Below are positions 34,999 to 45,132 of a stretch of 64,000 nt of DNA, in pieces. Position 1 is the first letter of the stretch. Each line of letters starts with the position of its first letter. A program made the position numbers and the translations under genes. Below the pieces are notes generated by a model, which saw only the letters and a list, made by a program, of their open reading frames with translations, had not been told where the DNA came from and made no database searches. The stretch covers positions 248,001-312,000 of the forward strand of contig NZ_CP042432.1 of NCBI RefSeq assembly GCF_008033235.1, given 5' to 3'. Source of the DNA: Anseongella ginsenosidimutans. Its GTDB lineage: Bacteria > Bacteroidota > Bacteroidia > Sphingobacteriales > Sphingobacteriaceae.

Positions 34999-36199
34999 CG
35001 CTACGTTCTTTTCGGTGACCCCACTTTGCATACCAGAATACGATGATAAAGCTGATGCCTGGTAATACAAAAGCTTTCGATATGTCTGTGGCATCCGCCA
35101 TCAGGCCCATGAGCGGAGGAATCAATGCGCCGCCGACAATGCTCATGATCATGTACGAGCCTGCTTTTTTGGTTTCCCCGCCCAGGCCCTTTAATCCCAG
35201 CGCAAAGATGGTGGGAAACATGATACTCATACAAAAGCAATTAACCATCAACGCATAAACAGCTATTATTCCCAAATTGAGTAGTACAAGCACCAATGAC
35301 AGGATCGCGATCATCGCATAGGCGGCCAGCAATTTAGCAGGTTCTACATACCGGAGCAAGGCCGTTCCCAGAAAACGGCCAGCCGTATATAAAACCATTG
35401 CCGCCGACAGGTAAAATGATGCGGATTGATTGTTCATACCGGGCACTTCCTCAACCGCATAGTTGATAAAAAAGCCCCACACACCCGCCTGCGCGCCGAT
35501 ATAGAAAAACTGGGCAAGAAGGCCATTCACAAAATGCCGGTGCTGAAATAGTTTTTTGGCCGGCCCTGCCGCACCCGCCATCGGCCCCGTATGGGTTTCC
35601 TCCCCGGATGTGATCTCAGGAAGTTTCACGAAGGAAAAAACAAGGAGCAATGCCAGTACGATCAAACCAATTACGAGATAAGGCTGCTGGACGGAGATTA
35701 ACCCGGTACTACTGTTGTCTCCGGCAAAAAGCACCAGCCCGCCAATAAGCGGCCCCAGCACAACACCCAGCCCATTGAAGGACTGGGCAAGATTTAGCCG
35801 GAATACAGCGCCTTCAGGTTTACCCAGGACAGTCACGTAGGGATTCGCCGCCGTTTCGATAATGGCCAGGCCGCATCCGATGACAAACAGCGCAGTAAGG
35901 AAAAAACCGAACGTTGCCGCCTGGGCAGCCGGGTAAAACAAAAACGCTCCCAGCGCATATAATGAGAGCCCCAGTAGAATCCCCCGTTTATAACCGAAAC
36001 GCCGCATGAAGTATCCGGCGGGCAGGGCCATTAGAAAATAAGCGCCGTACACGGCAAACTGTACCAGTCCCGACTGTCCCTTTGACACCTGCAGTACGTC
36101 TTGAAAATGCTTATTTAGTACGTCCAGCATACTAATGGCCAGTCCCCACATAAAGAACAAGGTGGTGACCATGACCAGGGGGAACGTGTAGCGAATCAT
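34982..36199 (-). CDS. FucP/GluP-type MFS sugar permease
   Basis: A 405-residue protein with about 12 transmembrane segments. Motifs typical of the fucose/glucose-H+ symporter group are FFMWGLAISMLDVLNKHFQ, RRFGYKRGILLGL and IETAANPYVTVLG. It should carry the monosaccharide released by the neighbouring GH78, probably L-rhamnose or a related deoxysugar, across the inner membrane. The start ATG 36199 overlaps the stop of the upstream lipoprotein gene by 4 bases (ATGA), so the genes are translationally coupled. Confidence 0.92.
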   Translation of the reverse strand: MIRYTFPLVMVTTLFFMWGLAISMLDVLNKHFQDVLQVSKGQSGLVQFAVYGAYFLMALPAGYFMRRFGYKRGILLGLSLYALGAFLFYPAAQAATFGFFLTALFVIGCGLAIIETAANPYVTVLGKPEGAVFRLNLAQSFNGLGVVLGPLIGGLVLFAGDNSSTGLISVQQPYLVIGLIVLALLLVFSFVKLPEITSGEETHTGPMAGAAGPAKKLFQHRHFVNGLLAQFFYIGAQAGVWGFFINYAVEEVPGMNNQSASFYLSAAMVLYTAGRFLGTALLRYVEPAKLLAAYAMIAILSLVLVLLNLGIIAVYALMVNCFCMSIMFPTIFALGLKGLGGETKKAGSYMIMSIVGGALIPPLMGLMADATDISKAFVLPGISFIIVFWYAKWGHRKERSDEARN

Positions 36200-37814
36200 T
36201 CTATTTTTTGCAGGTCAAATCCTTTTATCGTAAAATGCGTCCAGGGTACTCCTGTTGCCCCATATTGGTCATGGAGGTTATATACAACTCCAATTGATAC
36301 CGGTGACTCCTCTATTATGTTGAGTAATAATTCTACTGTTTTATCCTGGTTGTCCATCAGGTTTGCATATTGAATCGTCGACGGCGATGCCTGGACCGCT
36401 GTATAATCCGGCAAAGATTCCCCTATAGCCGCCACTCCGTATATTTCCGCCGGCCCCTGAGCAGCTCCCGATTCAATTTTTAACAAGTAACGGCCCGGTT
36501 GAAGGGTCACCGTCTGATGGATCTTACCATTGCTAACCGGCGGCGCTCCCCAAACCGGCGCGCAGAACGTGTTCATCGCCTGGGTGCTATTATCATAACT
36601 TATAATGGCATCCGAATTATGCGTCCACCCGGCTGCCTGTTGCATTCTGCCCGCGCCCACGGCCGGCAGCAAATCCGAACCATCGCCGGTAAATGGCGCT
36701 TTTGCATTTGCCAACTCTATAGGTGTCGCTAGCGTATAGCCATTGGCGCCGCTTTCATTCAGCGTATTGTAGGCATCGATCTCAGCGAAACCTACTTGCA
36801 TAGCACCCGGGTCCATCGCGGAGTTTACCGTTACCTTAAAATACCGGGCAGTCATCGATCGCTGCAAGGGCAGCTGCTGGCGGAGAAAAGAGGCCGTCAC
36901 TTCGGCCTCCAGTACGGTTGTCCAGTCATTGTTATCCAGGCTTACTTCTATTTTCAGCTCTTTAGGGCCGTCATTATTACCCGGGGCATTTTAACATAGT
37001 AAAACCCGTCAATTAATTTCGGACTGCCCATGTCCACGGAGATCCAGTACGGAAATGCTCCTCCTTGTTGCGTACGCCATGAAGTAGTACTATTGTCATC
37101 TATTAGATTACCTGCACCATTTGCGGCATCTTCGCCGGAGGTTCCGTCAATAATCCACTTGCCTTTCTGAAAGTCCATCATCATGGCTGTCTTAACATCC
37201 AATGAGGTTGAAAAGAAATTGTCAATGGAAGTGGACGCTGGTTTATAAACAGAATAATAAAAATAGTCTTCTTCCGTGTTAATGTTCTCTAAAACAATCG
37301 TGTTTTCACTGGCTGGCATATCCACACTATCCTTCTCACCTGACGTAGTGGTATATACGATTCTTACTGCTGTTTCGTTCGAAAACGCCGCATCAAAAAC
37401 CAGCTCGACAGAACTTGAAGAGCGAATGATCTGGTCTTTCCATTTTCTTGGCTTCAGGGTATTTTCATAGCTGTCGCCATAAACTTCTACCTTTACCGCC
37501 CGGGGCGCAGACACCCCACCCGCTGCGTTCATTGTGACGATTCTTAAAACATGCTCCTGCTCCTGTAATCCGTCAATTATAACCGTTTGAGGAGATTCCG
37601 TTATCTCAAACTCCTCGTAGTCCCCGTTATTGAAAAACACCTTCCCTTTAACGGCGCCCTCCGGCGCAGTAAACTCCACCATCGCCCTGTTTTTCCCTGA
37701 AAACGCAGTTAGGCCGTCAACGGGTACGGGAGCCGTTACCTCATCTTTCTGACAGGAAGTATGCAGCATCAGGAAAAGTATTGCAGGTATAAAGAAATAG
37801 CCTGTATTTTTCAT
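36196..37814 (-). pseudogene. Surface glycan-binding lipoprotein (DUF4998/discoidin/DUF5013), frameshifted
   Basis: The first part starts at ATG 37814 with a lipobox LHTSC, a DUF4998-like region and the first half of an F5/8-type C (discoidin) domain (SWRTQQGGAFPYWISVDMG). It then runs into a stop near 36954. The second half of the same discoidin domain (GNNDGPKELKIEVSLDNNDW, TARYFKVTVN) and a C-terminal DUF5013-like domain continue in another frame to 36196. One extra C in the run at 36980-36986 would restore a protein of about 540 residues. Either an assembly indel or a recent mutation. In the PUL this would be the SusE-like surface binding protein. Confidence 0.8.
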
Positions 37815-37843
37815 CTTAAAAAGATTATTCTTATTGGTATTGA

Positions 37844-39625
37844 TTAGCGCCACGCTTCCGGCTGTAACATACCGGTCATTTTCTTTGCATCTTCCAGCGG
37901 AATCGGCATCACCAGGTATTTATCGGTATATGATTGGTAGTCACGAATTTTCTTGCGTTCGTAGTGAAATTTACCCTCCCCGTCCTTTGTAATGCGCATG
38001 CCAGTGACGAAACGGTTTGTTTCATTAAGGATTTTCCAGCGCCGTTGATCAACAAAGCGATACTGTCCTTCCAGGCAATACTCTACACGGCGTTCGTTGC
38101 GGATACGCTCGCGGATAAACTCCTGTGAGCTGACGAAACCGGGTACATCCTGGATCCTTGGCTGTAATGCCCGTTCCCTGATGACATTTAACGCAGCCAT
38201 GGCGCCGTCCAGGTTGCCAAGCTCACATAAGGCCTCTGCTTTTTGCAGGTAAAATTCGGCCAGGCGGAAAAATACCCAGTGGGTAGGTTCATGACCCTGG
38301 CTGCCGCCAGGGCCCCAATATTTCACCTGTTTATCTTTACGGCTATAATACCCGGTGCAGGAGCGTTGTGTTTCCTGTGATATTATGTCATTGAAACCGT
38401 TCCGCCCGCCCACGAATGTTTCTATGATATAGGGTTCCGTACAGTTATAGGGAACGCCGTAATTTGTCAGATTATGGACGATATTTATGTAGAAGCGCGC
38501 ATCGCGGTTAGCATAGGGATCTCCTCCCGGTGCCTCGCTATACCCCATTTCCGCCGCCCCCGGGGTAACGGTTACGCTGGTATGGGTATCATCGTCGTAG
38601 GTCACCGGTAAGGCACCGTTGCTCATCTCGAAGGCATCTACCAGTTCCTGTGTAGGTGATTCGCCGCAATTCCATATGTTGTTAATACTGGCATGCGGAT
38701 AACTTCCCACGTTAACGCCGTTCGAATTGTTAATATGTGAGTTATCAGCCCAAGCCCGCCAGATGATTTCCGTCACCGGTGTGGCAAACGCGCCGATGAA
38801 CAGCCGCTTGTACTCAGACATCGGCACCAGGCTGTAACTGGGTAAATCGATGACGTCCTGTGCCGCATCGGCGGCGCGCTGCCATTTTTCCCGGTCATTT
38901 CCGGGATTGTTGAGCGGACTGGCATTATACAGCAGTATCCTGGCCCGGATGGCGTAAGCGATGCCGTTATCAACCCGGCGTGCCTCCTGTGATGGCTGCC
39001 TGTCCGGCAAAATCCCTGAATTGATCACATCAAGCAGCTCCTGTTCAATTTTGGACGCAATTTCATCGTAGGTGGGCCGCGTTAATTCGTTCCAGCCCAT
39101 GAATGTCGGTTCGAATGGTTCTTCTATCCAGGGCACCGGGCCATAGAACTCCAGGAGATTCATATAGTACCAGCAGCGCAGCACCCTGGCTTCGGCTATC
39201 CATGTCGTCCTTTCCTGCTCCGTAATAACCGTTGACTGCGGAAGATATTTAATTGCGTTATTGGCCAGGCGGATACCACGCCAGAAATCCGGCCACAGCT
39301 GTTCACTCGGCGAGTTCCAGGGCCAGTTTACAACGGGATTGGAAAGGGACAAGGTGCCATTGTGCCACTCATACGCATTATAAGTAGCTGCCCAAAACGC
39401 ATTATCCGTTAATGTTTCGATTGGATTAAATACAAAGGCGATCTGGTCACGCCCCTGGTAAACTTCTCCATAAGCCGCGTCAATAAGCCCCTTGCTGCGG
39501 CCGTAGTTATTCAAGACCTTGTCGATGGTTGTTTGACCATCGGGGGTTTTCTCCAGCGCTTCCTCGCAGCCATACTGAAATACACCCGCTAATCCTATGA
39601 TAAAAATGTAAATTATCTGCCTCAT
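37844..39625 (-). CDS. RagB/SusD family glycan-binding lipoprotein
   Basis: A 593-residue lipoprotein (lipobox VFQYGCEE) with the SusD helical fold: WIAEARVLRCWYYMNLLEFYGPVPW, VFFRLAEFYLQKAEALCELGN and RRVEYCLEGQYRFVDQRRW are family motifs (key residues only). It captures oligosaccharides and closes over the SusC pore encoded 12 bases upstream. Larger than the first SusD of this window, as often seen for branched plant or algal glycans. Confidence 0.95.
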   Translation of the reverse strand: MRQIIYIFIIGLAGVFQYGCEEALEKTPDGQTTIDKVLNNYGRSKGLIDAAYGEVYQGRDQIAFVFNPIETLTDNAFWAATYNAYEWHNGTLSLSNPVVNWPWNSPSEQLWPDFWRGIRLANNAIKYLPQSTVITEQERTTWIAEARVLRCWYYMNLLEFYGPVPWIEEPFEPTFMGWNELTRPTYDEIASKIEQELLDVINSGILPDRQPSQEARRVDNGIAYAIRARILLYNASPLNNPGNDREKWQRAADAAQDVIDLPSYSLVPMSEYKRLFIGAFATPVTEIIWRAWADNSHINNSNGVNVGSYPHASINNIWNCGESPTQELVDAFEMSNGALPVTYDDDTHTSVTVTPGAAEMGYSEAPGGDPYANRDARFYINIVHNLTNYGVPYNCTEPYIIETFVGGRNGFNDIISQETQRSCTGYYSRKDKQVKYWGPGGSQGHEPTHWVFFRLAEFYLQKAEALCELGNLDGAMAALNVIRERALQPRIQDVPGFVSSQEFIRERIRNERRVEYCLEGQYRFVDQRRWKILNETNRFVTGMRITKDGEGKFHYERKKIRDYQSYTDKYLVMPIPLEDAKKMTGMLQPEAWR

Positions 39626-39637
39626 GATTTTTGCTTT

Positions 39638-42600
39638 TTAGAAAGTCACGTTCAGCCCAATATTATATGCCTTGAAAACCGGGTATAAAAGCTCATTATT
39701 CTGTTCGGGATCCTGGTATTTCACCGGGTACCTGTCAAAGGTCAGCAGGTTCAGGCCATTGGTATAAATTCGTATTGATGCGGCTCCTATTTTGTCTGAC
39801 ACCTGTTCGGGAAGCGTATAGCCCACTTCCGCGTTTTTCAGGCGGATATAGGTTCCGTCCCTGTACCAGAAATCAGAAGGGAGCTTGCTGGCGTTGCTTC
39901 CGGGAGCCAAACGCGGATACGTAATCGGTAATCCGGCGTCATAGCGTTCCTGGCTCCATGCTTCCTTATGCCATTCATTGAAATTGTATGTTTCCCAAAT
40001 CGCTTGCCCTGCTAAGAAATAGCTTCTATTGGCTACCCCCTGCCACATCATGCTGAAATCGAAACCTTTAAACTGAAAGCTTACCGCGGCGCCAAAGGTC
40101 CATTCCGGCATTTCCGGGTCTCCGATCGGCGCCTGATCCTGTTCAGTAATTACACCGTCGCCGTTCATATCTACATATTTCAGATCGCCTGCCTTTGGAA
40201 CGGCGCCGACACCAGACTGGTCATACCAGTTGAAAATGTCTTCTTCGGAATTAAAAAATCCGGCTGTTCTATATCCCCACTGCTGCCCCAAACGGTAGCC
40301 GGTGTTTCGCAAGCGGTAGGCATATTCTTCAGGGAGCAATACCTCGCTGAGGAAAAGCACCTTATTACGATTGAATGCCCCATTGACCCTGATGTCAAGC
40401 CGGGTATCGGCGTTGAAGCTTTTTTGATAGCCGCCAACAAGTTCAAAGCCCTTGTTCTCAATTTCACCGGCATTGATCCGGGGTATAATGCCAGAGTTAA
40501 ATACACCGCCGGTACCAAACATTCCCGTGGGGACAAGCCCCGTGGCGGAAATCAGGATATTGTCCCGCTTTTCGTAGAAGACGTCTGCCTCGAAAGTGAA
40601 ATTTTCAAAAAGGCGCAACTCCAACCCGATATTAGACTTATTTGCTTTCTCCCACGCTAACTCCGAATTGCCGATCTGCGATTCGTAACTGCCATTCCAG
40701 AGCGTCAGGAAGGCAAAACGGGCGCCGTTCATATTATCATTGCCCACCTGGCCGTAGGAAGCGCGAAGCTTCGCATAGGAAAGCCAGGGGAGCGCGTCTC
40801 TCACGAAATCTTCCTCTGAAGCGAGCCATCCGGCCGAAAACGAGGGGAAGAAGCCCATCTTATTCCCGGGAGCAAACTGTTCGGAGCCGTTATATCCAAA
40901 ATTGAGTTCAGCGAAGTATTTGTGTTTGTACCCGTAGGTGGCCCGGCCCACGAAACCCACATAATTATAAGGAAGCTGGATGTTAACCACACGCTGATAC
41001 CGGTTGAACAGCAGCAAGCCCGTTACATCATGTACCCCAAAAGTACGGGCATAGTTGAGCGACGCATCAATGTTCATCAGGTTCCATTGCGACTGGATTT
41101 GCATATCGGCCAGGCTGCTGTTTGTATTGGTCCCTGTAGGCTCATATACAACCGCATCGGGGTTTTCGGGATCTTGCTTGGCTTCGTACAACTGGAATGT
41201 ACGTTGCCGGACTTGCTGGTTGATCGAAGTGGCGTCATAGGAAACCAATGCCTTTGCAGATAACCCCGGAGTGATAAATTCAAGCTGCTGTTCCGCTCCC
41301 AGTGTCGCTGTTACCTGGTTCGTCATGGTATTACGGAACCCCGAACGGTTAAGCATCCCGTAAGGCACATTGTTGATGTTTCCGCCTTTCAGGGCAGTAG
41401 ACAGCACTTCACCTTCAGGGGACAGGTCGTTGTGGTAATTACTGGGTGTCTGAAGCAATGAACCCATTACAACGGAATAGGCCGCCACATCATTTAAATA
41501 GCCGCTGTTATTTGGCACCACGACAGGATCATTCTTCTTTTGCATATAACCGCTCACATTGAGCAGCATGCTTAATGAAGGATTGATCTCAATGTCAAAA
41601 TTAGATCGGAAGTTGACACGGTTCGCCTTGGACGTGGGATCGTAATCGTACTCGTCAAATTTTTCCGTTTCGAAGATACCTTGCTGAAGGAGGTATCCAA
41701 CAGTGGTAAAGTATTTCATCCGGTCGTTACCACCGCTAACGTTCACATTCATCCGGTTCATGGGGAACGCGTCTTTCATGAATTCGTTCATGTAATCACG
41801 CGTCGGATATAATTCCTGGAAGTCGCCCAGCCGATAGTGTTCCAGGGCCGCATCATCATAAACTGCGTTTCGCCCGTTTTGAATTTCCACCTGGTTATAC
41901 AAGCGGGCGTAGTCGTAGGCGTTCACCATTTCAGGCAAACGTGTTGGCGCCTGCCAGGACTGTTCAGCCGTCACATCAATAACCGGTTTTCCCGAATGCC
42001 CTCTCCGGGTAGTGATGAGGATCACGCCGTTCGCTCCTCTTACCCCATAAACCGCGGTGGCTGAAGCGTCTTTCAGGACGGAAATGGTGGCGACCTCCCT
42101 CGGGTCAAGCGCCGTGAAATCACGTGGAACGCCGTCCACAAGTATCAGCGGCTGCTGCCCGTTGATGGTGCTGCGTCCGCGTATATAAAATTCCATCATC
42201 TCGCCTCCGGGAACCCCCGAACGCTGAAGCACGGTTAGTCCGGGCAAACGTCCGGCAAGCGCGATACCGATGTTGGAGGCCGGAGTCTGCCGCAAACCGG
42301 TTGCGTCCATGGTAGCAATTGCCGCCACCACGCTTTCCTTCTTTTGAGTACCATAAGCTACTACAACCGCCTCCTCCAGTTCGGTCGCCTCGGCAATCAT
42401 CATAACATCAATCTGGCGTTCGGCGCCAACAGTAGCTTCATACGGCACATACCCTAAAAGGGAAAATACGATCACTGCGCCTTCATCCACGCCGGCAATT
42501 GAATACCTTCCGCTTTCGTCAGTTTTTGTGCCCTCAATTGTTCCCCTGATCTGAACGGATACACCCGCCAGCGCCGCGCCTGCATCATCAGTTACTACGC

Positions 42601-42679
42601 CGCTTACAACAGATTGTGCGAAAAGCGAGTTACTGAATACCATGGTGCAAAACACGGTCATGAGTAAAAACTTGTACAT
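39638..42679 (-). CDS. SusC/RagA family TonB-linked outer membrane protein
   Basis: About 1,013 residues. The frame opens at 42706, but ATG 42679 is followed at once by a signal peptide (YKFLLMTVFCTMVFSNSLFAQ), so I prefer it. CarboxypepD-like domain (VVSGVVTDDAGAALAGVSV), plug with the SusC signature (EEAVVVAYGTQKKESVVAAI, ISVLKDASATAVYGVRGANG) and a full barrel ending at the usual aromatic residue. It imports oligosaccharides with the SusD encoded next. First structural gene of the rhamnose-type PUL. Confidence 0.95.
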   Translation of the reverse strand: MYKFLLMTVFCTMVFSNSLFAQSVVSGVVTDDAGAALAGVSVQIRGTIEGTKTDESGRYSIAGVDEGAVIVFSLLGYVPYEATVGAERQIDVMMIAEATELEEAVVVAYGTQKKESVVAAIATMDATGLRQTPASNIGIALAGRLPGLTVLQRSGVPGGEMMEFYIRGRSTINGQQPLILVDGVPRDFTALDPREVATISVLKDASATAVYGVRGANGVILITTRRGHSGKPVIDVTAEQSWQAPTRLPEMVNAYDYARLYNQVEIQNGRNAVYDDAALEHYRLGDFQELYPTRDYMNEFMKDAFPMNRMNVNVSGGNDRMKYFTTVGYLLQQGIFETEKFDEYDYDPTSKANRVNFRSNFDIEINPSLSMLLNVSGYMQKKNDPVVVPNNSGYLNDVAAYSVVMGSLLQTPSNYHNDLSPEGEVLSTALKGGNINNVPYGMLNRSGFRNTMTNQVTATLGAEQQLEFITPGLSAKALVSYDATSINQQVRQRTFQLYEAKQDPENPDAVVYEPTGTNTNSSLADMQIQSQWNLMNIDASLNYARTFGVHDVTGLLLFNRYQRVVNIQLPYNYVGFVGRATYGYKHKYFAELNFGYNGSEQFAPGNKMGFFPSFSAGWLASEEDFVRDALPWLSYAKLRASYGQVGNDNMNGARFAFLTLWNGSYESQIGNSELAWEKANKSNIGLELRLFENFTFEADVFYEKRDNILISATGLVPTGMFGTGGVFNSGIIPRINAGEIENKGFELVGGYQKSFNADTRLDIRVNGAFNRNKVLFLSEVLLPEEYAYRLRNTGYRLGQQWGYRTAGFFNSEEDIFNWYDQSGVGAVPKAGDLKYVDMNGDGVITEQDQAPIGDPEMPEWTFGAAVSFQFKGFDFSMMWQGVANRSYFLAGQAIWETYNFNEWHKEAWSQERYDAGLPITYPRLAPGSNASKLPSDFWYRDGTYIRLKNAEVGYTLPEQVSDKIGAASIRIYTNGLNLLTFDRYPVKYQDPEQNNELLYPVFKAYNIGLNVTF

Positions 42680-42791
42680 GTTTGTCTCCATAAAGGTCTT
42701 ATTCATTGTTTAGGTCATCACATCACCGACATTCCAAACATGGACGGGATCGGGATTATAATTCATACAAAGGAAACTGTCGCCGCACAGT

Positions 42792-42809
42792 CAAACCAGT
42801 ACCGGTTTG
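42792..42809. promoter_or_regulatory. 18-bp palindrome between AraC gene and SusC
   Basis: CAAACC-AGTACC-GGTTTG: perfect 6-bp arms, near-perfect overall dyad (two mismatches around a GTAC centre). It lies 113-130 bases upstream of the chosen SusC start and 28 bases past the AraC stop. No T-run follows on the minus strand, so an operator is more likely than a terminator. Confidence 0.4.
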
Positions 42810-42837
42810 GCCATAATCGATACGCATTTGATCTGCA

Positions 42838-43767
42838 TTACGATTGACTATGCTCTCCGGCCGTTCGCTTTATATTATTGTGGTGAATACCCAGGATGTT
42901 GGTTCGGTACTGCTGCGGCGTGATTCCCTTGATCTCCTTGAACCGGCGGTTAAAATTGGATATATTGTTGAAACCCGCCTCAAAACATATTTGGGTGATG
43001 CTGTGCTGATTTTCTTCCAGCAACTGGCAGGCATAGTTGATGCGTAAGTCGTTGACAAATTCCTTAAGTGTCCGTTTCGTTCTTGCCTTGAAATAACGGC
43101 AGAAGGCCGAAGGAGAAATATGCGCCTGTGTGGCAATTTCGTCCAATACAATCTCCCTGGTGAAATTCTGAATAATGTATTCGTATATACCGCTCATCCG
43201 TACGGCGTCATGATCATTAAGATTATCCCAATACCCGGCGGACGAAAGCAAGGCATACTCTTCGGTGACGGACAGTTCCTCTAATATTTGCAGCAAAAGA
43301 ATAACACGTCTTGAGCCGGTATGATCAACCAGCTGGCTCATCAGCTGCACAATCCGCTTCCGTGCCTCTCCATATATCACCAGCCCGTGGGTACTCCTCC
43401 GGAGAATCGCCTGGATGGCGCCCATTTCGGGAATAGCAAAAAAAGAATCCCCAAAACAAGACTTACTGAAATGCACTACGATCGCATAATAAGAGAGCCC
43501 GCTGTTGTAAGATGTAGCCGGAACTTCACCGGCGGCAGGCTCGTGTGACCATGCATGCGGAAGATTAGGCCCATAGAAAACCAAATCGTCCTCTTCGAAG
43601 GCGGTGATGCTGTTACCCGCAATGCGTTTTCCATGCGGATATTTAATAAAGGCCAATTCATATTCCGAATGATAGTGCCATTTAGTATCCAGCAAATCGA
43701 AATAGTCTTTCCTAACCTGGAAAGCAGCGCGGCTGCCCAGCGGCGGTTTGGCATAAATCGGCTTCAT
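42838..43767 (-). CDS. AraC family regulator with cupin sensor domain
   Basis: A 309-residue protein starting at ATG 43767. The N-terminal half is a cupin-like sugar-sensing domain (WHYHSEYELAFIKYPHGKR, DDLVFYGPNLPHAW). The C-terminal 100 residues are a double helix-turn-helix of AraC type (EIATQAHISPSAFCRYFK, ICFEAGFNNISNFNRRFKE). It lies directly upstream of the SusC gene on the same strand and divergent from the oxidoreductase/dehydratase pair, so it is the likely regulator of the PUL and possibly of both sides. Confidence 0.93.
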   Translation of the reverse strand: MKPIYAKPPLGSRAAFQVRKDYFDLLDTKWHYHSEYELAFIKYPHGKRIAGNSITAFEEDDLVFYGPNLPHAWSHEPAAGEVPATSYNSGLSYYAIVVHFSKSCFGDSFFAIPEMGAIQAILRRSTHGLVIYGEARKRIVQLMSQLVDHTGSRRVILLLQILEELSVTEEYALLSSAGYWDNLNDHDAVRMSGIYEYIIQNFTREIVLDEIATQAHISPSAFCRYFKARTKRTLKEFVNDLRINYACQLLEENQHSITQICFEAGFNNISNFNRRFKEIKGITPQQYRTNILGIHHNNIKRTAGEHSQS

Positions 43768-44021
43768 GTAGTTTTGGTTTAGGAAGCAGGCGTAAAAGGT
43801 ATTTTTTTAACAATAATCTTCGGAATTTATGGATATTTCGTCAATCAGGTATCGTAATTTAAGAAAAAACAACCAAATATAAATGAATAAATCAAATTCG
43901 TACAGATACTGGCTAATCCAATATCATTGCAAACCTGCTATTCACCATACCTTTAAAAAAATTTGCAATACCCCTGTATACATGCTCATTTTTGGGATTT
44001 GGATAAAATGCAGTACTACTC

Positions 44022-45095
44022 ATGAGCAGTTATCTCCTGTCGGCGGCGTTTAATCTGCCGGAATCGCCCCGCCCGATTGTCGTGATCGGAGCGGGCGGAA
44101 TCATGGAAGAAGCCCATTTGCCGGCTTACCTCAAAGCCGGCTGGCCGGTTCAGAGCATTTATGATATTCAACCGGAAAAGGCCGAAAGGCTTGCAGGCAT
44201 ATTCGGTATCCCGAAGGTACATTCGTCCATCGAAGCGCTGATTCGCCATGCACCGCCGGACGCTGTCTTTGATATTGCCGTGCCGGCTTCAAAGTTAACC
44301 GGTATCCTCGAACTTTTGCCCGCAGGCGCCGGCGTGATGATGCAGAAACCCATGGGCGAAACCCTGCAGGCAGCTGCCGCTATTTTACGCATTTGCGAGT
44401 CAAAAGGCTTCACTGCAAGTGTTAACTTCCAAATGAAGCTGATCCCGTCGATCATTGCTGCAAAAAATCTTATCGACCAAGGCGCGATCGGCGAATTGCA
44501 TGACATGGAAATTCGGATGAACATCCACCACCCCTGGGAACTCTGGGATTTTCTTTTCGGTTTGCCACGCATGGAAATGCTTTACCACAGCATCCATTAC
44601 ATGGATATGATCCGGTATTTCCTGGGCATGCCGAACGGCATATATGCCAAAACTTTCCAGCATCCGAAACAAATGCAATTAGCCTCTACGCGTTCGGTCA
44701 TCATTTTTGACTACGACCGCCCCGTACGCGCTTTTATCAACACCAATCACGGGCACGACTTCGGCATTAAACACCAGGACTCCTTTGTCAAATGGGAAGG
44801 CAGCAAAGGCGCCATTAAAGCAACTCTGGGTAAGAACATTAACTTCCCAAAAGGTGAAGCCGACCATTTTGAATACTTCCTGTCCGGACAGGCACAGCAG
44901 GGTTGGACTTCGGCGGATATCCCGGGGGCCTGGTATCCCGATGCGTTCATTGCCACCATGGCTGACCTGCAATGTGCCATTGAAAACCCTGCATCGCCGC
45001 ATGTCACCTCGGTAAAGCACGCCTACGACACCATGCGCCTGGTAGAAGCCGCTTACCTGTCAAGCGATTCCGGCGGCACGGACATCCCTGATTAA
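44022..45095 (+). CDS. Gfo/Idh/MocA family oxidoreductase
   Basis: A 357-residue NAD(P)-dependent dehydrogenase. The N-terminal Rossmann fold shows [20 protein letters not shown] and the cofactor-side MQKPMGE (the usual EKP is QKP here). The C-terminal alpha/beta domain has the [12 protein letters not shown] block with candidate catalytic histidine. Members oxidise or epimerise sugars and sugar acids. It starts 254 bases from the divergent AraC gene and is followed 37 bases later by an IlvD/Edd dehydratase, suggesting an oxidative sugar pathway linked to the PUL. Confidence 0.9.
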   Translation: MSSYLLSAAFNLPESPRPIVVIGAGGIMEEAHLPAYLKAGWPVQSIYDIQPEKAERLAGIFGIPKVHSSIEALIRHAPPDAVFDIAVPASKLTGILELLPAGAGVMMQKPMGETLQAAAAILRICESKGFTASVNFQMKLIPSIIAAKNLIDQGAIGELHDMEIRMNIHHPWELWDFLFGLPRMEMLYHSIHYMDMIRYFLGMPNGIYAKTFQHPKQMQLASTRSVIIFDYDRPVRAFINTNHGHDFGIKHQDSFVKWEGSKGAIKATLGKNINFPKGEADHFEYFLSGQAQQGWTSADIPGAWYPDAFIATMADLQCAIENPASPHVTSVKHAYDTMRLVEAAYLSSDSGGTDIPD

Positions 45096-45132
45096 CATTA
45101 GCTATAACAACACAAAAAAGCGATTAACATCC

